From positions 1 through 24,430 of the IMG/VR virus record IMGVR_UViG_3300035698_010374: a stretch of 24,430 nucleotides of DNA; one strand, given 5' to 3'. Positions 1 through 8,300 of this stretch are shown one piece after another; the stretch's first letter is position 1, and each line of letters opens with the position of its first letter. Source of the stretch: a virus. A program made the translations under genes and the position numbers. The notes under the pieces were generated by a model. The model was not told the origin of the DNA. It made no database searches and worked only from the letters and a program-made list of their open reading frames with translations.

Positions 1-1
1 A

Positions 2-61
2 AATTTTATTCACAATAAACGTAGAGATTTAACTGCGAATTTTACTTGGCCTTTAAATTAA
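2..61 (+). CDS. C-terminal end of an upstream gene (partial)
   Basis: This is the only + frame open from the left edge for a meaningful distance: 19 codons ending in TAA at 59-61. The other two frames stop at 16-18 and 30-32. It ends 34 bases before the next gene start and lies in the direction of the late operon, so it is probably the tail of a preceding virion gene. Too little is visible to name a product, and chance openness cannot be excluded. Confidence 0.35.
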   Translation, partial: NFIHNKRRDLTANFTWPLN

Positions 62-95
62 ACCGCTTCGGATCGGGAGCTAATGGGAAACTAAG

Positions 96-398
96 ATGAA
101 AAAAGTTATGGACAAAGTTAAGGAAATCGGTACATCAGCCCATTTGGTGTACACGTTAGTGGGCGCGATGGTAACGGTTGTGGTTTACGCAGATGATATT
201 GTGGATGCAACAGTATCTAACAAAGAGAATATACAGGAGCAGCGCGTTAGGCTTAACAACCATTTAATTAAAGAGGCTCAGTCTATACTGGAAATTAAAG
301 AGGACGTTGGCGACTTAGAGGCGTCAGTCGGCATAATCCAAACAGACATTAAATGGGTGAGGTTGTACCTTGAGCAATCAAAGAGGGATAGCGAATAA
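96..398 (+). CDS. small membrane protein with coiled-coil tail
   Basis: A 100-residue protein with one hydrophobic segment at about residues 15-33, after a short Lys-rich N-terminus. A heptad-like, charged helical stretch fills about residues 42-95. The ATG at 96 has a GGGA at 85-88 as a possible ribosome binding site; a second in-frame ATG at 108 is less well placed. The stop overlaps the next start (TAATG at 396-400), so it is translated with the tail nozzle gene. One transmembrane segment plus a coiled coil is compatible with a small holin or with a virion/ejection accessory protein. No family is recognised and function is open. Confidence 0.75.
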   Translation: MKKVMDKVKEIGTSAHLVYTLVGAMVTVVVYADDIVDATVSNKENIQEQRVRLNNHLIKEAQSILEIKEDVGDLEASVGIIQTDIKWVRLYLEQSKRDSE

Positions 399-1888
399 TG
401 CCAAGCATCACTTTTGACAGTTTTGATAAGGGCTTGGATCTTAGGCGCGGTTCTGCTGTGTCTGATTCCAATGTCCTCCTGGGCGCATTAAACACCTATA
501 TTGATGATAGCAAAGGCATTGTTACTCGTGGCGGCTTAGCCCTGGTTAAGTCATTAACACCAGGCTCTAAAGGTTTGGCTATAAAAAATGGTGAGTTAAT
601 CACGTTTTCTGGTGATGCTGAGGTTGTTCATGGCTCAACTTCTGATGGTGTTGTTATTACCAATATTAGAGTAGAGCTAACGGCTGATGGTACTCAAGCG
701 GTTACTGCGTTTCATAAGTCTGAGCTCTACCAGGGCGCATTATATGTATCGCTCACTTATGCTAATGGCGACACCAAGCACAGCTATATTGATGGTGTTG
801 GTGATGATAATGTTTCTGATGTTAACTGTCCTCACTCCCAAGTATTTTCCATTATTAAGGGTAAGGTTTATTCTCCATCAACCGATGGTTCAGATACGGT
901 TAGATATTCCGCTAGTGTGCCAGGCCCTAAAGATTGGACCACTATAGAGGATGCAGGTTTCCTGGCCACTGCCAGCCAAGCGCCAGGCACAACCGCTGTA
1001 AAGGCTATTGATGAGTTTGGCGGCAAGCTAGTTGTCTTTATGGAGGATTCCATGCAGGTGTGGTTTGCTGATCCAGATCCAGCTAACATCGCCTTGGAAA
1101 GAACACTTAGGAACGTAGGAACTAATTACCCTGGTTCAATCATTCCAGTTTATAGAGATTTGTTTTTCTATTCTCCTTTTGGCTTTCGCTCTGTAGGCCG
1201 ACAGCAATACACTGACAATCTTGAGGATATTGATGTTGGCACGCCGATTGATTTGCTGACAGTGCCGACACTAAAGGCTTATGAGGATTCACTTTTAAGC
1301 ATTGCCACTGACTTGGATGTTAATGGCATTCAGATAAGCAGCAGCAGCCTGAGGGAGCCAAAAGCAATCTACTCTGGCACCACTGGCCAATATATCTGCT
1401 TTGTTGGCAGTATCGCGTTTGTGTATACCTTTAGCCGAACAGCTAAAATATCTGCATGGAGCCGTTACGATTTTGGTGATATCCAGCCAGACCATGTTGT
1501 TGCTCTTAATGGCAAGGTTTATGTTCGTGCCGATGATAATATTTATGTGCTTGATGAGACTGCTGACAAAGATGGTATGAGCTATTTTGATTGGTCTTTT
1601 AATCTTTCCTACCAGTCTAACAAGTCACCGGGCGTTACAAAGCAATTCACTGGTTTTGATATTGTATCAACAGGTACGGCAACAATGACTAATGGTTACA
1701 ATTCCAATGATGGCTCTATAAAAACCTATCCTTATGTGGTGTCTGGCAATACTCGCCCAGGCTCAATGCAGCCAATGGAAATGGTATCTACTGAGGTGTC
1801 ACCAGGATTCACTGGCAACAGCGCTGATGGTGGCTTTAGGCTTGATGCTATTACTTACTATTATGAAAACCTGGGGGCATTGATTTAA
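398..1888 (+). CDS. tail nozzle / head-completion protein, P22 gp10 or T7 gp12-like
   Basis: A 496-residue, beta-rich protein without membrane segments. The middle part (about residues 205-275) has the pattern of phage stabilisation and tail-tube proteins. This is a 'GGKLVVF...MQVW' strand pair, then 'VGTNYPGSI', then 'FGFRSVG'. Such proteins are beta-propeller-like rings that close the head-tail channel and carry the tail tip in podoviruses. The position fits: it is directly followed by a gp13-like GNAT protein and gp14-like internal proteins, the T7 order gp12-gp13-gp14. The start overlaps the preceding stop by one base (TAATG). The family is inferred from motif pattern and gene order, so the exact homologue (P22 gp10 or T7 gp12) is undecided. 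Confidence 0.65.
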   Translation: MPSITFDSFDKGLDLRRGSAVSDSNVLLGALNTYIDDSKGIVTRGGLALVKSLTPGSKGLAIKNGELITFSGDAEVVHGSTSDGVVITNIRVELTADGTQAVTAFHKSELYQGALYVSLTYANGDTKHSYIDGVGDDNVSDVNCPHSQVFSIIKGKVYSPSTDGSDTVRYSASVPGPKDWTTIEDAGFLATASQAPGTTAVKAIDEFGGKLVVFMEDSMQVWFADPDPANIALERTLRNVGTNYPGSIIPVYRDLFFYSPFGFRSVGRQQYTDNLEDIDVGTPIDLLTVPTLKAYEDSLLSIATDLDVNGIQISSSSLREPKAIYSGTTGQYICFVGSIAFVYTFSRTAKISAWSRYDFGDIQPDHVVALNGKVYVRADDNIYVLDETADKDGMSYFDWSFNLSYQSNKSPGVTKQFTGFDIVSTGTATMTNGYNSNDGSIKTYPYVVSGNTRPGSMQPMEMVSTEVSPGFTGNSADGGFRLDAITYYYENLGALI

Positions 1889-2391
1889 TGATCTATCAAA
1901 GCGATAAGTTTACTGATGCTATTTATGAAAGCCTGGTAATAAGCCTGGTAGGAAACCTAAGGGATCTGGATATAAAAGAGTGCGCGATTAGCCAGCCTGA
2001 GTTTCTTAGCCATAAAACCATCTATGAGTATATGACGATGATGGCCATTGATGCGCGTGATGGCTCTTTTATCTGCCTGGATGATGATAACAACCCAGTA
2101 GCCATTGGTGGGATATGCGCCAGCCATGCAGGTGTTGGCAATGCCTGGCTTTGGGCTACCAATAGCTTTGAGCATCACGCTATGGAATTGACAAGATTTG
2201 TTAAGCGGTTAATTTCTAACTACATGAAAAATGATGGCCATAGACTTCAATGCCTGAGTGCAGCTTTCCACAGTAACGCTATTGAATGGCTTGAGGCGTG
2301 CGGATTCATTAAAGAGGGCGAATTACTTAAATATGGTTCTGGTGGAGAGAGTTTTTACCAGTTCGGTATTACGGAGAAAAAGAATGTGTAA
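1888..2391 (+). CDS. GNAT-fold acetyltransferase-like protein, T7 gp13-like
   Basis: A 167-residue protein with a GNAT-like layout. The substrate-side helix 'YEYMTMMAIDARDGSF' is followed by a central strand with 'NPVAIGGI' (about residues 68-78), then 'AWLWATN' and a helix with 'RFVKRLI'. A C-terminal strand-helix 'NAIEWLEACGFIKEGELLKYG' pattern is typical of the last GNAT beta-alpha element. T7 gp13, encoded between gp12 and gp14, belongs to this GNAT-like group and is needed for virion assembly. The gene overlaps the previous stop (TAATG) and its own end overlaps the next gene by 8 bases. Whether it acetylates anything is unknown; the acetyl-CoA loop is not obvious. Confidence 0.65.
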   Translation: MIYQSDKFTDAIYESLVISLVGNLRDLDIKECAISQPEFLSHKTIYEYMTMMAIDARDGSFICLDDDNNPVAIGGICASHAGVGNAWLWATNSFEHHAMELTRFVKRLISNYMKNDGHRLQCLSAAFHSNAIEWLEACGFIKEGELLKYGSGGESFYQFGITEKKNV

Positions 2392-3217
2392 ACCTAGTAA
2401 TAGAGCAAACCAACACGCTATAAACCAGCAGAATGCTATACAAGCGGATCAGTTTCGACAAAGCCAGAATTTTGCTGGTGAGCAGTTTGCCTGGCAACAG
2501 ACTAATGCAGCAGACAACCTGGCATTTCAGCAGGAGCAGGCTGCGTTTGGTCAGGGTATGGCCAACGCAAACTTTGGGCTTGCTCAGCAGGGCTTGGCGC
2601 TTCAAGAGGGTGAGATAAACAGGCAGATCCAGAGAGAGTTTGAGCGCGAGGAAAAGATCCAGGGATCTATCAGGGCGGTTAACTCTGAGTTTGAGGGCCG
2701 TGATTGGATGTACGATGGGTTAAAGGCCGACACCTTGGCGCTTAACACTGATGCTCTTAAAAAAAATAAGGTCGGAGCCGATAGAAACCTTGGCTTTGCC
2801 TTAACTCGTGGAGGCCAGCGCTTTGGCTCTTTGGAGAAAGATAAGTCTGGCGAGATCAATGAGCGCTACAACGAGGGCTTACTTGATGCCAATGTATTTG
2901 CCGATAGTGTGGCCAATGGCGCAAGGGCCCAAGACCAGAGTTTACGCCAGGCATTGCTTGGTAGCGCTTCAAGCGGCATCTTTGATGGCCAGGAGCTAGT
3001 TAGTGGATCTCAAGGCACATTGAATGCTATAGCGGCCACTGAGGGCGGCTTATCTAATACCTCGGCTAATCGTGGGTATTTTAATGATATCCCTAATTCA
3101 ATTAATCAGCTTTCAGGTCTGTTTGCTGAAAACTTTAGTGGTGGTGGTGGCGGTAGTTCGTTTCGACCAGGATCATCTGGCGGCTCAAAAGGCCGCGTAA
3201 GCAACGTAGGAGTATAA
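2384..3217 (+). CDS. internal virion protein, T7 gp14-like (copy 1)
   Basis: The start is set at ATG 2384, which has a GGAG at 2373-2376 and overlaps the preceding stop by 8 bases. The open frame extends upstream to 2258, but only inside the GNAT gene. The product is 277 residues, begins Met-Cys-Lys-Pro, and is rich in Gln, Ala and Asn with long predicted helices (about 10-90). A Gly/Ser-rich C-terminus contains a run of Gly near residues 250-256. T7 gp14, which enters the cell envelope with gp15 and gp16 during DNA ejection, also begins Met-Cys and has the same helical, Ala/Gln-rich composition. The next gene has the same start and layout, suggesting a tandem pair. Confidence 0.6.
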   Translation: MCKPSNRANQHAINQQNAIQADQFRQSQNFAGEQFAWQQTNAADNLAFQQEQAAFGQGMANANFGLAQQGLALQEGEINRQIQREFEREEKIQGSIRAVNSEFEGRDWMYDGLKADTLALNTDALKKNKVGADRNLGFALTRGGQRFGSLEKDKSGEINERYNEGLLDANVFADSVANGARAQDQSLRQALLGSASSGIFDGQELVSGSQGTLNAIAATEGGLSNTSANRGYFNDIPNSINQLSGLFAENFSGGGGGSSFRPGSSGGSKGRVSNVGV

Positions 3218-3219
3218 CT

Positions 3220-4278
3220 ATGTGTAATCCCCAGTTAGCGTGGGCGGTAGCTTCAATGGCAGCAAGCGCCTACGGTAGCAACCGTTCCGCTAAAGCAGCT
3301 AACAACGCTCAAGCCAAACAGTTTAGCTTTGATTCAGCAAGACAAAACAAGGAGTTTCTTTCTGGCCTAAGCCAGCAGCGTGAGGTGTTTGGAGCCGAAC
3401 AATTAAGGGCCCGGGAGGTTCAGGGACTTCAAGCTGAGGAGCGCCAGCGCCAATCTATGCTTGCTGAGCAGAGTGGTGCTATTGGCCAGGAAAGATTGTC
3501 TGTTATTCAGGATTCTATAGCTTCGGAAGAAGCAGAATTTCAGGGCCAGCAAGATGCTCAGGATGTGGCCATTGATCCAGTGAATGAAATAGCTGATGCC
3601 GCAGCTAATGCTGGTGCTATTGATGATGCTCAAGGCGAATTAGAGGGCGTTATTGATCAGTCTGCTAATGTTGGTGATCAGGATATAGGCGCATCTGAGG
3701 GCTTTGGTCGTGTCTCTGAGGATTACAATAAAGGTGCTGAGGGTGTTAAATCATCCAACATAGCCACTGCCAAGCTAAGGGCTCGGCGCATGGGTACTGG
3801 TATCGGTATCGGCAATCTGCAACGCGATAACTCTCTATCTATTGCTGATGCAGGTTTTAATGCAAATATTGATCGTGCCAGGGTGGGTAGAGAACACAAC
3901 AACTCAAACCAGATCAACGCTCTGCGTATGGGTAATCTTTCTGGCCAAGAGCAAGCCCTAACTCGCCAAGAACAACTTAATCAACTTCTATCAGATATTA
4001 ATCGTGGCGGGTCAGATGCGCGTTTTGATCTTGCCAAGCGTGGCGCGGAGATAAATAACGCACTAGCACCTGATGATTATCGTTTTATAGATCCCAATAG
4101 CGGCACAGGCCAGCTATTTAGCGCTCTTGGTGCAGGCATGTCTGCTTATGCGGCTGGTGGCGGCAAGCTGCCTGGTGGTGGCGGTAGCGGCTTAAACCCA
4201 AACCAAATATATCAACCTGCAACTCATTCAGTTAATGCTACCCCTGCTTTCGTTCAAAGGTTCGCAGGGATAACTTAG
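3220..4278 (+). CDS. internal virion protein, T7 gp14-like (copy 2)
   Basis: A 352-residue protein starting Met-Cys-Asn-Pro, followed by a short hydrophobic helix 'AWAVASMAASAYGS' and an 'NNAQAKQ' segment. This closely echoes the start of T7 gp14 (MCW..., Ala-rich helix, 'QNAQAK'). The rest is Gln/Glu/Ala-rich helix (about 35-135), an acidic Ala/Asp-rich stretch and a 'MGTGIGIGN' element. A second hydrophobic Ala/Gly segment, 'LFSALGAGMSAYAAGGG' (about 302-318), lies near the C-terminus. Two hydrophobic ends suit a protein that inserts into membranes during ejection. It lies 2 bases after the previous gene and is preceded by AGGAGT. Confidence 0.65.
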   Translation: MCNPQLAWAVASMAASAYGSNRSAKAANNAQAKQFSFDSARQNKEFLSGLSQQREVFGAEQLRAREVQGLQAEERQRQSMLAEQSGAIGQERLSVIQDSIASEEAEFQGQQDAQDVAIDPVNEIADAAANAGAIDDAQGELEGVIDQSANVGDQDIGASEGFGRVSEDYNKGAEGVKSSNIATAKLRARRMGTGIGIGNLQRDNSLSIADAGFNANIDRARVGREHNNSNQINALRMGNLSGQEQALTRQEQLNQLLSDINRGGSDARFDLAKRGAEINNALAPDDYRFIDPNSGTGQLFSALGAGMSAYAAGGGKLPGGGGSGLNPNQIYQPATHSVNATPAFVQRFAGIT

Positions 4279-4288
4279 GAGAAAAACA

Positions 4289-5332
4289 ATGCCATCAATT
4301 ATGAAACCAGTAGACAACTCAATAGGAAACCTACTGGGTAGTCTGTTTGGCTTGCCATTGCAGATGCAGCAACGAGATCAGTTATTACAAAAGCAAGAAC
4401 TTGCACAGCAAAGCGCAAACTCAACCATTGATAGGAATAGCTCTTATGCTGATCTAAATCGCCAGAAGATGAGCGCAGGCCAGGCACAACAAGATGCCTT
4501 GATGAGTCCAGACCTGGAAACCGCGCTAATGTCTCTGGTTAACCGTGGCGCAGATGGGCAGACAACGCCTAGCAATCTGGCTGCTTTGTTTAGAGCAAAC
4601 CCTAAAAATACAATGAGCAATGTGGGAGATCTATCGCAGGATGTTCAGAGAGGCAATTTTGCTGGCCAGGTAGGTGCACAACAAGACTTGAGCACTAAAA
4701 CAGGCCAATCAAACATGGCTAACCTGGCGGCCAACAAGGGCCTAACTCCTGCTTACTCTGGTAACGCCAATGGCATTACTACCAATGAGATAACTGGTGG
4801 CCAGCAAGCGCCCAGCGCCCAGGTGCAAGCGGCCCTGGTGGAGCAGAACAAGTCTGGAAAGGCTAAGGGCAAGGGCGACTCTATGATTGATACCTCAAAG
4901 AGCCTAATGGAATATTTAAAGTCTGATGTTATTGATGAGGATGGTGAGAAGGTAGTTAATTTTGAAACTGGTCTGGTTGATAGGCGGCCAGATAATGCTA
5001 AACGCGCACAGTGGGTAAATTTCTTATCACTCCCTGAAAACCAAGGTAAGGATGAGAAGGCTATAGCTATTCATTTTATGAAGCTGATGGATGCTCAGGC
5101 GGGAATTAATGGGAGCCTGGATGGTTTATATAAATCACCTCAACCTGGCCAGGCACCTGCACCTGCACCAGTATCGGCGGTATCTTCTCAACCAAGCCAA
5201 CAAGCTGCACCACAGAAAGCACCAGTATCAGCAACCACTGAGGCAGAGTACAATGCTTTACCAGATGGCACTATTTATGTTGGTCCTGATGGTAAGACTA
5301 GAACTAAGGGTAAGAAAAAAGGAGCTCAGTAA
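4289..5332 (+). CDS. Gln/Ala-rich virion-associated protein of unknown family
   Basis: A 347-residue protein preceded by a strong AGGAG at 4277-4281. It contains a helical Gln-rich N-terminal third, an 'LNRQKMSAGQ' segment and a Pro/Ala/Gln-rich linker (about 285-315). The C-terminal motif 'YNALPDGTIYVGPDGKTR' precedes a Lys-rich end. That last motif (LPxGxxYVxPDGKxR) recurs in phage internal or ejection proteins placed before giant C-terminal genes. The position between the gp14-like pair and the gp16-like giant matches gp15 of T7. It is less than half the length of gp15 and I see no sequence similarity to it. A virion role is inferred from position only. Confidence 0.6.
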   Translation: MPSIMKPVDNSIGNLLGSLFGLPLQMQQRDQLLQKQELAQQSANSTIDRNSSYADLNRQKMSAGQAQQDALMSPDLETALMSLVNRGADGQTTPSNLAALFRANPKNTMSNVGDLSQDVQRGNFAGQVGAQQDLSTKTGQSNMANLAANKGLTPAYSGNANGITTNEITGGQQAPSAQVQAALVEQNKSGKAKGKGDSMIDTSKSLMEYLKSDVIDEDGEKVVNFETGLVDRRPDNAKRAQWVNFLSLPENQGKDEKAIAIHFMKLMDAQAGINGSLDGLYKSPQPGQAPAPAPVSAVSSQPSQQAAPQKAPVSATTEAEYNALPDGTIYVGPDGKTRTKGKKKGAQ

Positions 5333-8300
5333 ATGAATTGGTGGGCACAGGATGAAGCAGTAGACCAAAATGCAGCGCTTGGTTCAGGAGCCGCTATGCC
5401 CTCGACTGTTGCGGCAAGTGAGCCAAGCGCTGTTAACTTTTGGGAGCAGGATGAAGCGATAGAGCCAGAGCCAGTAGAGCTTGCTGATGGAAACCTTTTT
5501 ACCTCGGCAGGCGCAAGCATGGTTAATGCAGCCATTGGCCTAGAGTCTGGTCTTGCCGCCACACCTGCAACCGTAATGCGTGCTGGCCGTGGCCTTTATG
5601 ATTATTTCCCTGACTCTGCCAAAAGCGTGCTTGCTGATGGTATGGGTGCGACAGTTAACATGACGCCTGCTGGTGGTTTGATGCAGTTGTTTGGTGATAA
5701 CGCTGGCGCTCTTGAGGATGCCAGTAACGCTGGTGCAGACTTTATTGATAGCGGATCTACCTACCTCAATAATAATTTTGATGCGTTTAAGCGCGTAAAT
5801 CAAAAAGGTCAGATGGCTGACCAGGCTGTTGGCTCTGCCCTGGGTGGTGATCTATCTCAATTAGGATCTGCGGTTTCTGATCCAGAACAATGGGCTGCCG
5901 CTATAGGCAATGCGGTTCCTACCTTGTTTGCAGCAATGAAGGGCGGCTTGCCATTTATAGCGGCCCTGGAAGCAAGTGAGGCATCTAAAAACGCCAGGGA
6001 CTATGAGAAAAAAACTGGTGTTGCTATCTCTGATTCTGATTTTGCTAAATCAGTTACGATCACTACATCAATAAACTCAGCGCTTGAAAGAATACTACCT
6101 AAGAAATTAGCTGATAAGGCTCTACAGGGCGGCTGGATAAAACGGTTTCTAACTGGTGGTGGTATAGAGTTTCTTACGGAAGGGGCTCAGAACACCAATA
6201 CAAACTTAAACAGTCCAGATCCAGAACAGGCGTGGCATGAAGGTTTGCTGCAATCTCTCATGGGCGGCTTTGGTTCTGGCGCGGGTATGTCAGTGGCCCA
6301 GGGTGATCAAACTCCTGCTGCTGTAGCACCTATCCCACTCCCAACAGGTGATAACTTTCGTGATTCTCCTGAGGCCATGAGTGGGCTAGACCAGCTTTTT
6401 AATATAGCTGATGGTGCTCAAGCCTACTCTAATTTACCTCAAGGCAATAATGATGAGTCGGTTAATAATGATCTTTCTGGCACGATGGCTGATGAGAATC
6501 GTTTTAACTCACTGGACAATGCGCCTGGTGGGTTCTTTGAGAATGATGAGAAGGTTGAGCAAAAAGAAAAAGGACCGATAGCCGATAACTTTATGCGCTC
6601 TCCTGAGGAAATGGAGGCATTAAGTCAGCTAGATGGTTTGGTTGGTGGATCTCAAGCCTATTCTGACTTACCTCAAGGTAATAATAATGAGTCGGTTAAT
6701 AATGATCTTAGCGGCACTATGGCCGATAGCAATCTGTTTGATGCTATTGATCAAGGCCAGGGCCGTGGTAGTGATGTTGATCCTGTAGCAAAAGCCAAGC
6801 CTACTGTTAAGCCTACAGTCAAACCAACAAATGATGATGATGATGAGTCTGGTGGTGGTGGATCTCCTCAACCAGCAGCCAGGGTTGACTTAAATCAGCC
6901 CGATGATACTGGCACTGGCCAGGATGATATTGAGATTAAGCCTTTATTTCCTTCTAAGGCTTCACCACTAGCAGGCGAAAAGGTAACGACTAAGGATAAC
7001 AGTGGTAGTCCAGTTGAATCACAATATGAGCTATCTGAGGCTAGTCAACTCAACGCCTCGCATGATGCTAATGGTGCAGAGAATCCAAACTACGATAAGG
7101 ACAAAAAAGGCAAGCAGCCCAGGGGCCGCGATAGCGCAGGATCTATATTCCAGATTAGGAAAATAGCTTCTGATAAAAAAATGACTCCTGAATGGTTGGG
7201 CCAATCTGAGCATGTAGATAAGGGCGCTCCAATGACTGACCAGCAGGGTGATGCTCGTTCTGGTAATGGCCGTATTGCTGGCATACAACTTGCCTACTCA
7301 AATGATGGCGATGCAGCTAAACGGTACAAGCAGTACCTTGTGGATAACGCTGAAAAATTTGGCTTTGACCGTGATGCTGTTGAGTCAATGAAGCAGCCAA
7401 TACTGCACAAAACTATCCTCAATGATTTCACAGATGCACAGTGGAAAGCATTTGCTCAGAATGCCAACAAGCCTACTACCCTGGGAATCCCTGCCGCTGA
7501 ACAAGCACAGCAAGATGCTGAGGGCATAGTTGATATTATTTCTGAGTTCAATCCTGATCAAAGCGGCAATGTTGGCGCTGCCAGTAACCGCCAGTTTGTT
7601 AATAAGTTTATGCAAATGATCGGCTCAGATGAGGCTAATGGCTTTATAAACAGTTCAGGTTATCTCAGCAAGCGTGGTGCCGATAGGATCACTACAGCCA
7701 TATTCCAGGCGGCGTATAAGAATGATGAGCTCTTGGGCATTCAATCGGAATCAACCGATAATGATATTAAGAATGTCACCAATGCCCTGGTTAAAGCTGC
7801 TGGCTCTTTTGCTAAGTCTCGCCAGACCGATGAAACCATTACTGATGAGCGCGTAAACTCGCTGCTTGATGCTATTGATGTGGTGCGTAGATCACGCAGA
7901 AACCACAACACACTTGACCATGAGTTATCTCTAGGCGATATGGTTAATCCAATATCTGCTGATACTGAGGCTCTGGCCAGGCAGATAGATGAAAACATTG
8001 GCTCTGCCAAAGAGCTCACCAATATATTTACTGATATTGCTGATGGTACGGCTATTGACGCGGATCGCTCTGCATTGAAAAAGTCTAACCTGGATATGTT
8101 TGATCAGATTGATGGCGGTTCGCCAGAAGTCAAACCAACATCAACACCAAATGAGACTGATGTTGGTATTGATGGTGATCTAAACATTCCTGATCTCTTT
8201 GCAAACACTGAGCTACGACCAGGCACAAAGCAGAAACAGCTTGATGATGGTGTATCTGCTTTTGAAAAGGTTTTTGGCAACATTAAAAAGAAAGTGGGTG

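Noticed and set aside
2258-2383. Upstream extension of the first gp14-like frame
   Set aside because: It lies inside the GNAT gene, lacks a ribosome binding site, and the ATG at 2384 with GGAG gives the Met-Cys start shared with the next gene.
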